Shown: positions 60,101 through 61,723 of the stretch, in pieces
How positions within the stretch are numbered: the first letter of the stretch is position 1
How the letters are laid out: each line of letters starts with the position of its first letter
DNA from: Phorcus lineatus
Lineage: Eukaryota; Mollusca; Gastropoda; Trochida; Trochidae
Assembly: GCA_921293015.1 (NCBI GenBank)
Contig: OV121091.1
Span: 7,841,755-7,905,754, forward strand
Direction of reading: 5' to 3'
DNA length: 64,000 nt
Translations under genes and position numbers: made by a program
The notes under the pieces: generated by a model
Database searches by the model: none
What the model was told of the DNA's origin: nothing
The model's input: the letters and a program-made list of their open reading frames with translations, nothing else

Positions 60101-60751
60101 AGTCTCCACACCTCCCTTCCTACCCCTCTCCACACCTTCCTTCCTACCACTCTCCACTCCCTTCCTACCACTCTTCACTTCCTTCCTACCCCTCTCCACA
60201 CCTCCCTTCCTATCACTCTCCACACCTCCCTTCCTACCCCTCTCCATACCTCCCTTCCTACCCCTCTCCACTCCCTTCCTACCAGTCTCCACAACTCCCT
60301 TCCTACCACTCTTCACTCCCTTCCTACCACTCTTCACTTCCTTCCTACCACTCTCCACTCCCTTCCTATCACTCTCCACACCTCCCTTCTGACCACTCTC
60401 CATACCTCCCTTCCTACCCCTCTCCACTCCCTTCCTACCAGTCTCCACAACTCCCTTCCTACCACTCTTCACTCCCTTCCTACCATTCTTCACTTCCTTC
60501 CTACCACTCTCCACTCCCTTCCTATCACTCTCCACACCTCCCTTCTGACCACTCTCCACACCTCCCTTCAACCTCTCCCCCTCAAGCCACCACCTCCCCC
60601 TGTTCTTCTTTCACTGCCTCCCTTCAGTCCAACTTTCCTACCTCAGCGTTCTTTCAGCCGCCTGTACCTTGCTCATTCCTGCCTGGTGTGGTTGGTAGAA
60701 GAGACGGTTCATATTTGCCAGCTCCACTTTGTCATAGTCGAACAGAAGCAG
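6110..60751 (-). CDS. UBA5: UBA5, UFM1-activating E1 enzyme, seven internal exons
   Basis: UBA5 adenylates UFM1 with ATP, holds it as a thioester and passes it to the E2 UFC1, starting UFMylation (ER homeostasis, ribosome quality control). Seven minus-strand exons join in phase and encode about 242 residues, from [18 protein letters not shown] to EEVIHEDDF, near-identical in order to the vertebrate protein (about 404 residues). They contain the metal/ATP-site aspartate in [10 protein letters not shown], the catalytic cysteine in [11 protein letters not shown], and four zinc cysteines (CFA-C and PQCDDNNC). Introns are about 5.0 kb, 22.8 kb, 138 bp, 8.8 kb, 209 bp and 16.9 kb; the long ones are packed with transposons. 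N-terminal exons (Rossmann GxGGVGS loop) should lie above 64000 and the C-terminal UFC1-binding exons below 6110. No frame damage is seen in any exon, so the gene is judged functional. The family call is very secure. Confidence 0.97.
6186..6989. other. UBA5 intron, mostly unrecognised
   Basis: No supported gene. A segment at about 6805-6895 (GCTTGATGAGCTAAAAA then CAGCTCAATAAGAG) resembles 32305-32390, so it belongs to a short dispersed repeat. Small open frames here have no recognisable features. Confidence 0.4.
6990..7295 (+). repeat. Dispersed GGTCAAGGTC-type intergenic repeat
   Basis: Two tandem units of about 140-160 bp carry GTGACCTTGAAAATGAGGTC, CATCTGAGTCTT and CACCAAATATGAACACTCTA. 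The same text returns at 18405-18550. This kind of repeat (GGTCA words followed by a conserved 'tatgaacactctaggtgc' block) is common in bivalve genomes. Confidence 0.7.
7296..7390. repeat. Short hairpin repeat (CTTACCCCACTTCT stem)
   Basis: The stem is CTTACCCCACTTCT and AGAAGTGGGGT with a short loop (about 7329-7365), flanked by AT-rich arms (AAAATCTAAATATTTTAGAT). Two more hairpins of the same kind occur at 18245-18410. It looks like a very short MITE or a sub-terminal module of a larger repeat. Confidence 0.65.
7391..8385 (+). repeat. Dispersed repeat B, first half
   Basis: Begins CTACCATGAAAGTGCTGGAT and shares long blocks with the reverse complement of 46900-47365 (for example AAACTAAGCTTTCCGCTACTG and GTGTTTACACAGAGAGAG). 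It contains an open frame of 77 codons (7797-8030) that the other copy does not keep, so that frame is unlikely to be coding. The boundary with the next repeat is at about 8385, where the two copies diverge. Confidence 0.65.
8386..9040 (+). repeat. Repeat D carrying a heat-shock-element array, copy 1
   Basis: Starts CACTACACCCAGAAACAAAC, then the TCTAGAAA array, then about 500 bp of sequence closely matching 62349-62803 (for example ATTATAACGCTCCCTGCTAG and TGTCAACAACTTAAGTCAGC). The similarity ends near TTTAATGTTGTAATGTAAATT. Non-coding. Transposon class unknown. Confidence 0.7.
8414..8527. promoter_or_regulatory. Heat-shock-element-like array
   Basis: About ten TCTAGAA half-palindromes. 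Positions 415-417, 420-422, 425-427 and 430-432 of this kilobase (8415-8432) form four alternating TTC/GAA units at exact 5-bp spacing, the ideal HSF1 site; several two- and three-unit sites follow. Sequence match only; binding is inferred. Confidence 0.6.
9041..11035. other. UBA5 intron, nothing recognised
   Basis: AT-rich non-coding DNA. An 88-codon frame at 10028-10294 reads as hydrophobic residues but has no family motif and no splice context, so I do not call it. No terminal repeats seen. Confidence 0.4.
11040..11155 (+). repeat. LINE 3' end with GTTGAA tail
   Basis: ACCACCATTGGTGGTCTTTGG forms the short hairpin common at CR1/L2-type 3' ends, followed by AATAAAG and repeats of GTTGAA (about 11122-11152). 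These are the 3' recognition end and microsatellite tail of a 5'-truncated CR1-like LINE. Confidence 0.6.
11156..12632. other. UBA5 intron, nothing recognised
   Basis: Low-complexity AT-rich sequence with no supported genes or repeats. The last about 200 bp may belong to the LINE fragment that follows, but no RT motif can be read there. Confidence 0.4.
12633..13330 (+). pseudogene. CR1/L2-like LINE ORF2, C-terminal fragment
   Basis: One frame from 12633 reads [18 protein letters not shown] then [20 protein letters not shown], the region after the RT of CR1/L2-type LINEs. It matches the same region of the intact LINE in this window ([24 protein letters not shown]). A shift to another frame near 13048 gives [21 protein letters not shown], the histidine/cysteine part of the terminal zinc-like motif, with a stop at about 13278. 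The copy is 5'-truncated and has at least one frameshift. A short 3' UTR follows, without a clear tail. Confidence 0.75.
13331..14118. other. UBA5 intron with a small inverted repeat
   Basis: Mostly unrecognised. GGGATCGTATAGACA (13929-13943) and its inverse (14038-14052) make a 15-bp stem around a GC-rich loop with CTCGTCTCGCTC. It is not a tRNA. No supported coding sequence. Confidence 0.4.
14123..15542 (+). mobile_element. TTAA-family (piggyBac-like) non-autonomous element, complete copy
   Basis: Flanked by TTAA at 14119-14122 and 15543-15546. The left end is CCCTTCCGTTGCTGAATATT and the right end is the inverse of CCCTTAAGATGCGGGTCCCG; CCCTT is the shared terminal repeat. Between them lie an AT-rich array of diverged units of about 150-200 bp (markers: GCGCATGTACAAATTTTACA, GAATTGAAGACAAT, CTCTTTATTGTGATATAAAA) and a GC-rich terminal segment (about 15080-15542). 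It has no transposase. The ends match the piggyBac at 24067-29953, which probably mobilised it. Confidence 0.88.
15547..17220. other. UBA5 intron, nothing recognised
   Basis: AT-rich non-coding DNA without clear genes, terminal repeats or matches to the families named here. A short SINE-like motif (AAGCGCTATATAA) ends it at 17200-17215. Confidence 0.4.
17221..17840 (-). repeat. Repeat D carrying a heat-shock-element array, copy 2 (diverged)
   Basis: In reverse, this copy starts TACAGTACACCAATAAATAA, then ACCCCG and the TCTAGAAA array, then diverged sequence weakly like the interior of copies 1 and 3 (a TTATAACG-like block and CGCACTTCCTTTATTAG). A TATTTATAG motif lies about 180 bp beyond the array on the minus strand. 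More diverged than copies 1 and 3. Confidence 0.5.
17697..17810. promoter_or_regulatory. Heat-shock-element-like array, five perfect units
   Basis: GAA at 17698, TTC at 17703, GAA at 17708, TTC at 17713 and GAA at 17718: five alternating units at exact 5-bp spacing, followed by further TTCTAGAA and TTTCTAG units to 17810. This is the strongest HSF-type site in the window by sequence. Confidence 0.65.
17841..18244 (+). repeat. Dispersed repeat B, second half, with terminal inverted duplication
   Basis: Positions 17850-18180 match the reverse complement of 46565-46890 (for example TTTACATTTGTACTACATAC and ACAAAACCATTTTGTG). The last part is inverted on itself: 18109-18156 and 18197-18244 are near-perfect 48-bp inverse copies (start GAGATAAAC) around a 40-bp loop. 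The second arm is not present in the 46-kb copy, so it is a local inverted duplication. Confidence 0.65.
18245..18410. repeat. Two CTTACCCCACT hairpins in tandem
   Basis: Stems at about 18269-18308 and 18353-18391, with GGTATAAG and TATATCCC loops, each flanked by AAATATTTTAGATATTTAAAAA. Same module as 7296-7390. Confidence 0.65.
18407..19290 (+). repeat. Dispersed GGTCA-type repeat, several decayed units
   Basis: 18407-18550 closely matches 7150-7290. Then comes a GTACGGACAGACGG stretch and TCCCCCGTTCCACTAGGGGG, a typical end of such bivalve intergenic repeats. Units at about 18890-19260 keep only the skeleton (GGTTCA, GTGACTTTGAAAATAGAGGTC). No genes. Confidence 0.6.
19440..21676 (-). pseudogene. 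L1-like LINE remnant: endonuclease plus C-terminus, RT missing
   Basis: 20936-21676 keeps an open APE endonuclease: [18 protein letters not shown], a catalytic-type LQDIH, GDWNLV near residue 158, and KTDHSAI at the end. The frame runs on through [11 protein letters not shown] and VEQDDKVKL, is interrupted by a MITE at TTAA, and resumes as [11 protein letters not shown]. It then jumps to C-terminal text: ENPFWKDV, then [20 protein letters not shown] and a stop at about 19446. The whole RT domain between LETLSF and the tail is deleted. Stops appear in the last part. The endonuclease's D/N and SDH-type residues are present (the H motif reads TDH). Confidence 0.85.
19773..20753. mobile_element. 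TTAA MITE with 13-bp perfect TIRs, inserted in the LINE
   Basis: 981 bp flanked by TTAA (19769-19772 and 20754-20757). The ends are AGGGGAAGGTAAA and its perfect inverse. Removing the element and one TTAA restores a continuous LINE frame (VKL-KISDSLF), which proves both edges. No coding sequence. Its ends differ from the CCCTT family, so it belongs to another TTAA-targeting lineage. Confidence 0.9.
21677..23101. other. LINE 5' flank and UBA5 intron
   Basis: Directly upstream of the LINE endonuclease. It has loosely repeated words (TTCTGAAAATATCC, TTGAAGCGTTCT at 22040-22450). A 64-67 codon minus-strand frame at 22680-22883 ([16 protein letters not shown]) could be part of a LINE ORF1, but I recognise no domain. 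Confidence 0.35.
23102..23237 (-). CDS. UBA5: UBA5 exon: end of adenylation domain with zinc pair
   Basis: Acceptor TTTTCAAG|G at 23238, donor CAG|GTGAGA at 23101. It reads [20 protein letters not shown], then [20 protein letters not shown]. The cysteines of PQCDDNNC are the second zinc pair of UBA5. Phase 1 at the start completes the lysine codon begun in the previous exon. Confidence 0.97.
23447..23574 (-). CDS. UBA5: UBA5 exon: catalytic cysteine
   Basis: Acceptor CTCTTAG at 23575, donor CTCAA|GTAAGT at 23446. It reads [20 protein letters not shown], then [20 protein letters not shown]. The cysteine in [11 protein letters not shown] is the active site that forms the thioester with UFM1 (Cys250 in human UBA5). 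The first codon is a zinc cysteine; the CxxC motif is split by the intron. Confidence 0.98.
23575..23970. other. UBA5 intron start, nothing recognised
   Basis: About 400 bp of AT-rich intron between the exon and the nested MITE/piggyBac pair. No repeats or open frames of note. Confidence 0.4.
24300..25620 (+). repeat. Left internal array of the piggyBac element
   Basis: Diverged units of roughly 150-190 bp. Each carries a TTGCGCA/CTGCACATG word, then AAATTATACATGGAATTAAA and GACAAT, a CTCTTTA..GATG block and a GAGATATGAA..GCGAAAG block. The same unit order and orientation is found in the right flank and in the transposase-less copies. Confidence 0.7.
25850..27672 (-). pseudogene. piggyBac transposase, nearly full length, damaged
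   Basis: A DDE/DDD transposase of the piggyBac family (DDE_Tnp_1_7). From ATG at 27672 it has an acidic N-terminus, then [17 protein letters not shown] (residues 101-117), [15 protein letters not shown], and catalytic aspartates in [13 protein letters not shown] (D249) and [10 protein letters not shown] (D328). An in-frame TGA at 26437-26439 separates the third, in [14 protein letters not shown] (about residue 435). The C-terminal cysteine-rich domain is still readable at 25860-26090 (SRMCVVCS and [19 protein letters not shown]) but in different frames. At 27410-27530 another frame reads [20 protein letters not shown], more protein-like than the open frame, hinting at a compensating indel pair. 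Not functional as it stands. The frame is open upstream of the chosen ATG to about 27770. Confidence 0.93.
28560..29480 (+). repeat. Right internal array of the piggyBac element
   Basis: Units start near 28588, 28738, 28853, 29039, 29242 and 29418 (spacing about 115-205 bp), each with a GCGCAT..TACA word, a GAATTGAAGACAAT-like word and a CTCTTTA block. The last two units match the array of the 14-15 kb copy most closely (TGAGCACATC..TTGGTGTGACAAAA). Confidence 0.7.
30287..31332 (+). mobile_element. TA element with TTCGGACA sub-terminal motifs, copy 1
   Basis: 1046 bp flanked by TA (30285-30286, 31333-31334). Left end GGGCAAACTGCCTGAGGTTC; right end is the inverse of GGGCAAACTGACTGAGGTGC. Inside are repeated TTCGGACA/TGTCCGAA words near 30310, 30490, 30515, 30895 and 31280. 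TA duplication and size suggest a Tc1/mariner-superfamily MITE. Non-coding. Confidence 0.85.
31335..32406. other. UBA5 intron, nothing recognised
   Basis: AT-rich, no genes. 32305-32390 shares the GATGAGCTAAAAATCA block with 6805-6895. Confidence 0.4.
32407..32511 (-). CDS. UBA5: UBA5 exon: crossover region, first zinc cysteine
   Basis: Acceptor ATGTTGCAG at 32512, donor GCA|GTAAGT at 32406. Reads [20 protein letters not shown], then [15 protein letters not shown], almost identical to vertebrate UBA5. The cysteine in SCFA pairs with the first codon of the next exon (CxxC zinc pair). Exactly 35 codons, phase 0 at both ends. Confidence 0.98.
32650..32734 (-). CDS. UBA5: UBA5 exon: ATP/metal-site aspartate
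   Basis: Acceptor GTCCCACAG-like (CCACAG) at 32735, donor ACT|GTGAGT at 32649. Reads [20 protein letters not shown] then EARMAINT. The aspartate in [10 protein letters not shown] is the conserved metal/ATP residue of E1 enzymes. Only 138 bp of intron separate it from the next exon, the shortest intron here. Confidence 0.98.
33343..33420. repeat. Inverted repeat around GAATACTAAAC
   Basis: The arms ATACTAAACTTCCTTCCATT and AATGGAAGGTCGTTTAGTAT flank a short AT loop. Near-perfect stem of about 30 bp. Likely a small foldback or MITE. Confidence 0.6.
34052..34198. repeat. 147-bp palindrome, 40-bp perfect arms
   Basis: Arms 34067-34106 and 34143-34182 are perfect inverses (start ATGTTTTGGGATGGTAAATA). 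The stem extends outward through GTTATCAT/ATGATAAC and inward to a CTCGCCAAGGCTCG centre. Similar layout to the palindrome at 61724-61886, whose centre is CCTCGGCAAGCCTCGG. Confidence 0.75.
35077..36360 (+). mobile_element. TTAA-family non-autonomous element, truncated copy
   Basis: Preceded by TTAA (35073-35076) and starts CCCTTACAATGTGG. Most of the GC-rich terminal segment is deleted, then it follows the copy at 52996-55390 through the internal array to ATGTTGTTAAAAC near 36360. The far end (ending GGAAGGG) is missing. Confidence 0.75.
36380..37772 (-). mobile_element. LTR-type retroelement fossil: Gag end and aspartic protease
   Basis: Minus-strand pieces of a Gag-Pol polyprotein. 37512-37772 resembles the end of Gag ([20 protein letters not shown]). 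36960-37460 is a retroviral-type aspartic protease with the DTA triad in [11 protein letters not shown] and a [17 protein letters not shown] block. Family within the LTR elements not resolved. No LTRs seen. It is an old, broken and partial copy. Confidence 0.7.
37832..38320 (+). pseudogene. MULE (FLYWCH-type) transposase, internally deleted
   Basis: 38021-38160 reads [20 protein letters not shown] and [16 protein letters not shown], the segment just before the catalytic domain of FLYWCH/MULE transposases. From 38166 another frame reads [20 protein letters not shown] then [21 protein letters not shown], the conserved C-terminus. The whole DDE catalytic domain (several hundred residues) is missing between them. 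Just upstream, 37832-37891 reads [14 protein letters not shown] before a GTAAGG, and TTTCAG precedes 38007, so an intron may once have been present, although the phase as I read it does not fit exactly. Confidence 0.75.
38854..39400. mobile_element. hAT-type MITE inserted in the gypsy fossil
   Basis: 547 bp flanked by GAAACTATT (38845-38853 and 39401-39409; 8-9 bp). The right end, read inward, is TAGTGGTGTAACGATAG, a typical hAT terminus; the left end matches it only weakly. The interior has TATCCCGAT/ATCGGGATA words in both orientations. Confidence 0.7.
42345..42874 (+). repeat. 3' LTR of the gypsy fossil
   Basis: Starts TGTTATGATAAC right after a purine tract (AAATGGGGGCG, 42334-42344) and ends CCCACTCGTAACA, so the ends are TGTTA...TAACA. 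A TATA-type promoter word (AGTATAAAAACC) lies near 42576. No second copy is in the window, so its age cannot be estimated from LTR divergence. Confidence 0.8.
42880..43690 (+). pseudogene. L1-like LINE ORF2, C-terminal fragment
   Basis: Begins right after the LTR. Frames from 42838 and 43082 read [20 protein letters not shown] and [15 protein letters not shown], then [20 protein letters not shown], then from 43432 [20 protein letters not shown]. This is the post-RT region of L1/Tx1-type LINEs, ending in the H..C..C motif. At least two frameshifts. Relative of the minus-strand copy at 19440-21676 (ENPFWKDV...PLWLNHN). The LTR element may have inserted into it. Confidence 0.8.
43985..44050 (+). 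repeat. Half copy of the 45437 palindrome
   Basis: AAGGATTGTTTTACATTTTT through GTATAACATCGCG is one arm of the palindrome at 45437-45581. Just before it is GTAAACATCTACACTGCATG, which follows the palindrome's other arm at 45584, so the two loci share flanking sequence as well. Confidence 0.7.
44055..44350 (+). mobile_element. Ty3/gypsy fossil fragment: RNase H region
   Basis: Short, broken plus-strand piece with [19 protein letters not shown], the RNase H start of gypsy-type Pol, and a [11 protein letters not shown]-like end. It lies outside the 3' LTR of the larger fossil, so it is a separate or displaced fragment. Old. Confidence 0.7.
44397..44918 (-). pseudogene. Penelope-like retroelement fragment (post-RT linker)
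   Basis: A 173-codon open frame. Its middle reads [14 protein letters not shown], then [20 protein letters not shown] and NCKSRNVV, which fits the RT-to-GIY-YIG linker of Penelope-like elements (usual forms RNLKDLLV, C..CKTC.HI, T..Y.I, C.S.NVVY). The RT and the GIY-YIG endonuclease are not present. The first about 60 residues are not recognised and may come from flanking DNA. Confidence 0.6.
44919..45436. other. Intron, nothing recognised
   Basis: Contains a TGACGTCACAAT word (44934) like those near 33230 and 61620, and otherwise unassigned AT-rich DNA. Confidence 0.4.
45437..45581. repeat. 145-bp near-perfect palindrome
   Basis: Arms 45437-45503 and 45517-45581 (start AAGGATTGTTTTAC) differ only by a 2-base slip; the 13-bp loop is a CTACG repeat. 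Such long stems can extrude as cruciforms. A single arm is found at 43985-44050. Ends TAAGGATT/AATCCTTA recall the small AAGGATTCAGC hairpins at 63769-63858. Confidence 0.85.
45740..45893 (+). mobile_element. TTAA-family fragment (CCCTTCCGTTGC-end side)
   Basis: GTTAAAACAATCGCATCTGG through GCTGGAAAATTCAG and AAAATAATATTCAGCAA matches 55252-55383, the last 130 bp of the full copy. The terminal GGAAGGG-TTAA is lost. Confidence 0.75.
45894..46564. other. Intron, nothing recognised
   Basis: AT-rich sequence with loosely repeated AACTTCTTAA/GTTACA words (46130-46330). No genes or terminal repeats. Confidence 0.4.
46565..47365 (-). repeat. Dispersed repeat B, longest copy
   Basis: Read in reverse it runs from ACCATGAAAATGCTGGATAC through AAACTAAGCTTTCCGCTACTG to CGCTATCAAT. 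Its first half matches 7391-8385 and its second half matches 17850-18180, so it shows that those two pieces belong to one family. It lacks the heat-shock-element array, which marks repeat D as a separate unit. Non-coding. Confidence 0.65.
47366..48037. other. Intron, nothing recognised
   Basis: Unassigned AT-rich DNA up to the target duplication of the full-length LINE. Confidence 0.4.
48120..51614 (-). CDS. LINE ORF2: APE endonuclease and reverse transcriptase
   Basis: 1164 residues, intact. It nicks target DNA and copies the element's RNA there. Endonuclease (residues 13-285): [14 protein letters not shown] (catalytic E47), MGDINARTG (D168, N170) and ESDHLPL (D279, H280). Reverse transcriptase (about 520-810): [40 protein letters not shown] (motif A, D665), [17 protein letters not shown] and [10 protein letters not shown] (D769, D770). 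The C-terminal region ends with [19 protein letters not shown], a CCHC-like motif of CR1/L2-type LINEs. No RNase H. All key residues are present. It starts 18 bp after the ORF1 stop, in the same frame, suggesting coupled translation. Confidence 0.95.
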   Translation of the reverse strand: MIPNGDSNSTEHNLTFMSWNVCGLYHKLFDNDFINFCAKYCLFGFVEVWNNCSKCDIEKTFIDCKVFTNYRKFNNRGGVALCINHAFVSGVKKIYLEFVDCIFVLMDKIVLGTSRDILFGVIYIHPINSSLKSDTRTEKGIDYLETCVTEIMCDETISNDVMIVIMGDINARTGNLQDVIIDDNSRHIPSLEDMPYIADSFQIPRNSKDDTVNRYGIDLIELCTTLGLHILNGRSESDPQGDFTCYVGDGASLVDYCLCSSPIFDLDIDLEVVSRCESDHLPLKLTVKTHYVNSHTVIESQVNELTRYRWNRQKAVTYSSQVSMRLNDYTIQQFKDDIANDIDDAVETLTSLMTSSASECKMEIRTYRDRSHHSEKWYDKECSQLKDSKYEALNTFRATGTHASFCEFRHLRNCYRQKCREKKRSHDQQQINDLITSTNNSKAFWNKLKNMNKKQEVKPIISTDDWSAYFGKFLNLTDVEIDQDNLRFCEQFVNNHKELYCATCEEDDMNNILNINFTEEEVLSALNHLKDGKAAGLDGILPEMIKVCQNVLLKYITELFNSIFQSGVYPKSWSTGLIKPLHKKGNVNDVNNYRGIALMDVFGKLFTYILNCRLQYFCEVFKELPESQAGFRAGYATTDNIFTLQGLAQKYLSKRNGRFYCLFVDFRKAFDGINRNLLWYVIMQKNIHGKFLNILQAIYSKVRAAVKISNTSITNFFDTNTGVRQGCPLSPLLFSLFIVEFEEMIQQAQLRGTFVGQEFFDILMLLYADDLCLFDDSVIGLQRKIDLLQKFCIKWGLEVNLDKTEIIVFRRGGIIKQVEKWKFGHEKINTATYYNYLGLLFSSRLSWSKAVNTLTIKASKALFSIKTLQQRLTNISPQLLFKLFDTQIKPILLYGSEIWGFGRRPKIEQFHVNFCKFTLGVGRHVSSAAALGDCGRHDIAVDYHSRSIKFWLKLITMPRHRYPKQVYIHLKTLDDQNRRTWATEIRELLFMYGFGTVWLHQEVGDVNNFLNVFKQRLKDCNLQYWHTQITESKKLQSYQYVKSLLNIETYLSALNKREHRRLLFLLRSSELPLRINTGRWEGLPYEERICQFCDTYSIEDEYHFCLVCPVYHTLRTIYLPNQCLVNINISVYHQLLSCTNNTILYHLAQYVKQALRKRKTILDV
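51633..52622 (-). CDS. LINE ORF1: coiled-coil RNA-binding protein with 2A-like leader
   Basis: 329 residues. ORF1 proteins of this type bind the element's RNA and form the transport particle. A leader (1-68) ends in AGVEQNPGP (residues 61-69), a 2A-like ribosome-skipping motif preceded by a hydrophobic run ([12 protein letters not shown]). A coiled coil follows at about 100-175 ([20 protein letters not shown]), then an L1-type RRM ([13 protein letters not shown] at about 180) and a C-terminal domain ([20 protein letters not shown]). Two starts are possible: Met1 (52622) and Met44 (52493); both have A at -3. Starting at Met44 would give a 25-residue leader, the arrangement known in sea urchin 2A-bearing elements. 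The stop (TGA followed by C) is in frame with ORF2. Confidence 0.92.
   Translation of the reverse strand: MGVSPVQFRVSIGTFAPVHIKILTRISDHYKNSRIPRFNAGLNMSTRLVTLNLVLMLLLRAGVEQNPGPGDEDCVKTRGQISAKGAEKQLTLSKSSSDKSIQAVLDIVRTLSTKFDTLQTSSKNMDDKLTSIDTKLTHMHDQLNDVNDKCERLEQENKYLKEKMDILEEKVDHLENVSRRNNLIFSGIPKSNSAETWSDCEKSVRSVLKENLELDESSINIQRAHRIMNGKAIIVKLTDEKDKQNILKSANKLKGTTIYINEDFSATVRQKRKKLLSLMFESREAGRKCYLRYDKLFVDGNIYTYDVTKDSLVVIKEGQTQSLTQDSLN
52416..52493 (-). other. 2A-like ribosome-skipping leader of LINE ORF1
   Basis: Residues 44-69 of ORF1: [16 protein letters not shown] followed by [14 protein letters not shown] at 52416-52427. The consensus is D(V/I)ExNPGP; here the Asp is replaced by Gly, or lost. 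2A motifs at this place are known in trypanosome L1Tc and in several marine-invertebrate LINEs, where the hydrophobic leader can also act as a secretion signal. Activity of this variant is unknown. Confidence 0.75.
52996..55390 (-). mobile_element. TTAA-family non-autonomous element, complete long copy
   Basis: 2395 bp flanked by TTAA (52992-52995, 55391-55394). Begins CCCTTAAGATGCGGGTCCCG and ends AATATTCAGCAACGGAAGGG, opposite in orientation to the 14-kb copy. GC-rich terminal segment at 52996-53470, then the array of diverged units, then a CTGGAAAATTCAGCCAC..GGGGC terminal part. No transposase. It is the least decayed of the non-autonomous copies and the best reference for the family. Confidence 0.9.
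55584..55670 (-). CDS. UBA5: UBA5 exon: NPDV..NYNITTV region
   Basis: Acceptor GCTTTCAG at 55671, donor ATAAG|GTGCAA at 55583. Reads [20 protein letters not shown], then FGHFVERI. Phase 1 in, phase 2 out, completing the arginine before it and the serine after it. Matches vertebrate [20 protein letters not shown]. The downstream intron (22.8 kb) holds the full-length LINE and the 53-55 kb element. Confidence 0.98.
55730..56250 (+). repeat. About 145-bp tandem repeat, three to four decayed units
   Basis: Units share AATCAGCT..AGGAGTCTGTACACAA, TTTTCTAGGCC, CTTCTGGAGAAG..GATGAAAATA and a CACAGGTTCACTAAATC block. A single decayed relative is at 34270-34500. A 108-codon open frame across it is a by-product of the repeat. 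Confidence 0.65.
56255..58170 (+). repeat. 58-bp tandem array, split by a TA element
   Basis: About 13 units with CTGTGGCTATGCTTGCCGTG, TTCCTCTGATGCTAAGAAGT and GTAATACTTATCACATAC up to 57004, then two diverged units from 58067 to 58170. Unit variants (ATGCATGCC, TTTCATCCCTGTGAC) alternate, suggesting duplication of several units at once. The second TA element sits inside it at a TA. Confidence 0.9.
57005..58066 (-). mobile_element. TA element with TTCGGACA sub-terminal motifs, copy 2
   Basis: 1062 bp, flanked by TA (57003-57004, 58067-58068). The terminal inverted repeats (at least 24 bp, starting GGGCAAACTGACCGAGGTTC) are perfect. TTCGGACA or its inverse recurs near 57025, 57055, 57425, 57450, 57828, 57855 and 58042. 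It is inverted relative to copy 1. The flanks rejoin to a normal tandem unit (CACA-TA-CCTG), confirming the edges. Confidence 0.92.
58197..60572 (+). repeat. 2.4-kb pyrimidine-rich minisatellite next to a UBA5 exon
   Basis: About 100 units of 21 or 24 bp built on CCCTTCCTACCAGTCTCCAC, with variants in the middle triplet (CCAGTC, CCACTC, CCCCTC). Units are grouped in higher-order blocks of roughly 100-190 bp (the series CACCTTCC, CACTCTCCACTCCC, CACTCTTCACTTCC recurs from 58870 to 60180). Because the units are multiples of 3, frames of 700-900 codons stay open on both strands; these have no start context or conservation and are not genes. It ends 70 bp from the UBA5 donor at 60641, and the UBA5 transcript carries the G-rich strand. 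Confidence 0.93.
60642..60751 (-). CDS. UBA5: UBA5 exon: nucleotide-binding region
   Basis: Acceptor TTGATTGCAG at 60752, donor CTGAG|GTAGGA at 60641. Reads [20 protein letters not shown] then [16 protein letters not shown] plus two bases. [15 protein letters not shown] is the conserved Rossmann-fold segment of UBA5 whose acidic residues contact the ATP ribose. Phase 0 at its start. The preceding exon should end at CGIGK and was not found up to position 64000. Confidence 0.98.
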
Positions 60752-61723
60752 CTGCAATCAAGCATGATCAAATATCACATTTTTGGTATCGTATTTCTAT
60801 TTATTATCTTTATGGTTGATAATAAGCCAGTTAATATTTTCAATACGAGCACATGTGCACATATCACTTTTGGCGTAGATGATTGGTTGAAATATGACCT
60901 TGACCTCTGTGTACGAGACGAAGGACTACTTTCTCCATTCATAATTTTTAACTACGTAGCGTAAACTTCATTCAAGTTTTCAATCACGATGAGACGAGAT
61001 TACAAGTCGGGAGTCATAACAACAATAAACGCATTCTATACTCATTAATTGTCACTAAATAAACCAACGTCAACAAATATGAACTTTATATACGTTATTT
61101 TCCAATTTTCCTTAAAACATTTTAGTTGTAAAATTTCCACAAGTTTACGTAGCAGCTGGCCGACAATATGGCGATGTTTTCACCTGTAAAAATTTTTTTT
61201 GAAATAGACGGCAAAGCTTTAAGTAGGGTGATTGACATAACTAAACCACTTGGAAGTTTTAATGTGTTTGTGATTCGTAAGGAAACAGGTACAATCAAAC
61301 AAATTCCTCGTTATCGTTTGAGAGTTTTACTCAACATCACTATCGGGTCCGGTGCTGGTGTGACTGAGTGCATGTCGCCTACATCGCCTCAAGCCAAATA
61401 ACTCAGAATCTAACGTCCCATCGACCTCTCGTCAGATGACGAATAAATTCCTTCGTAAACACTAACGTTTCGTCGTGGAAGATCAAGAGATATCTCCTAG
61501 GAGATATCATTTTGACAGTAGATTTTGAATAATGCTCTATCACAGTCAAGTTCATGACATCACAATTGTTTTACATCATCAAGTAATGACATCACAATGC
61601 TATGACATCATAAACATGATGACGTCACAATGCTATGACATCACTCCACTGAGAGTCTTAGAGTAGTGCAGTGTTCAGAAAAACACATTTTTCACGGAAT
61701 CGAAATGAAAAATGACTTTGAAT
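60752..61723. other. UBA5 intron, nothing secure
   Basis: A 77-codon frame at 61168-61401 (VKIFFEIDGKALSRVIDITK) has some protein-like character but no motif I know and no visible splice partners. ATGACATCACAATG words repeat at 61550-61645. Confidence 0.4.

Noticed and set aside
58032-60964. Three very long open frames (786, 922 and 727 codons) over the minisatellite
   Set aside because: The unit lengths are multiples of three and lack stop words, so frames stay open on both strands. The products are pure repeats ([21 protein letters not shown]) with no conserved domain, and they run into a UBA5 intron and exon on the other strand.
61168-61401. 77-codon frame as a host exon
   Set aside because: It looks mildly protein-like, but no family is recognised, it has an ATG and stop without splice partners, and there is no second copy to compare.
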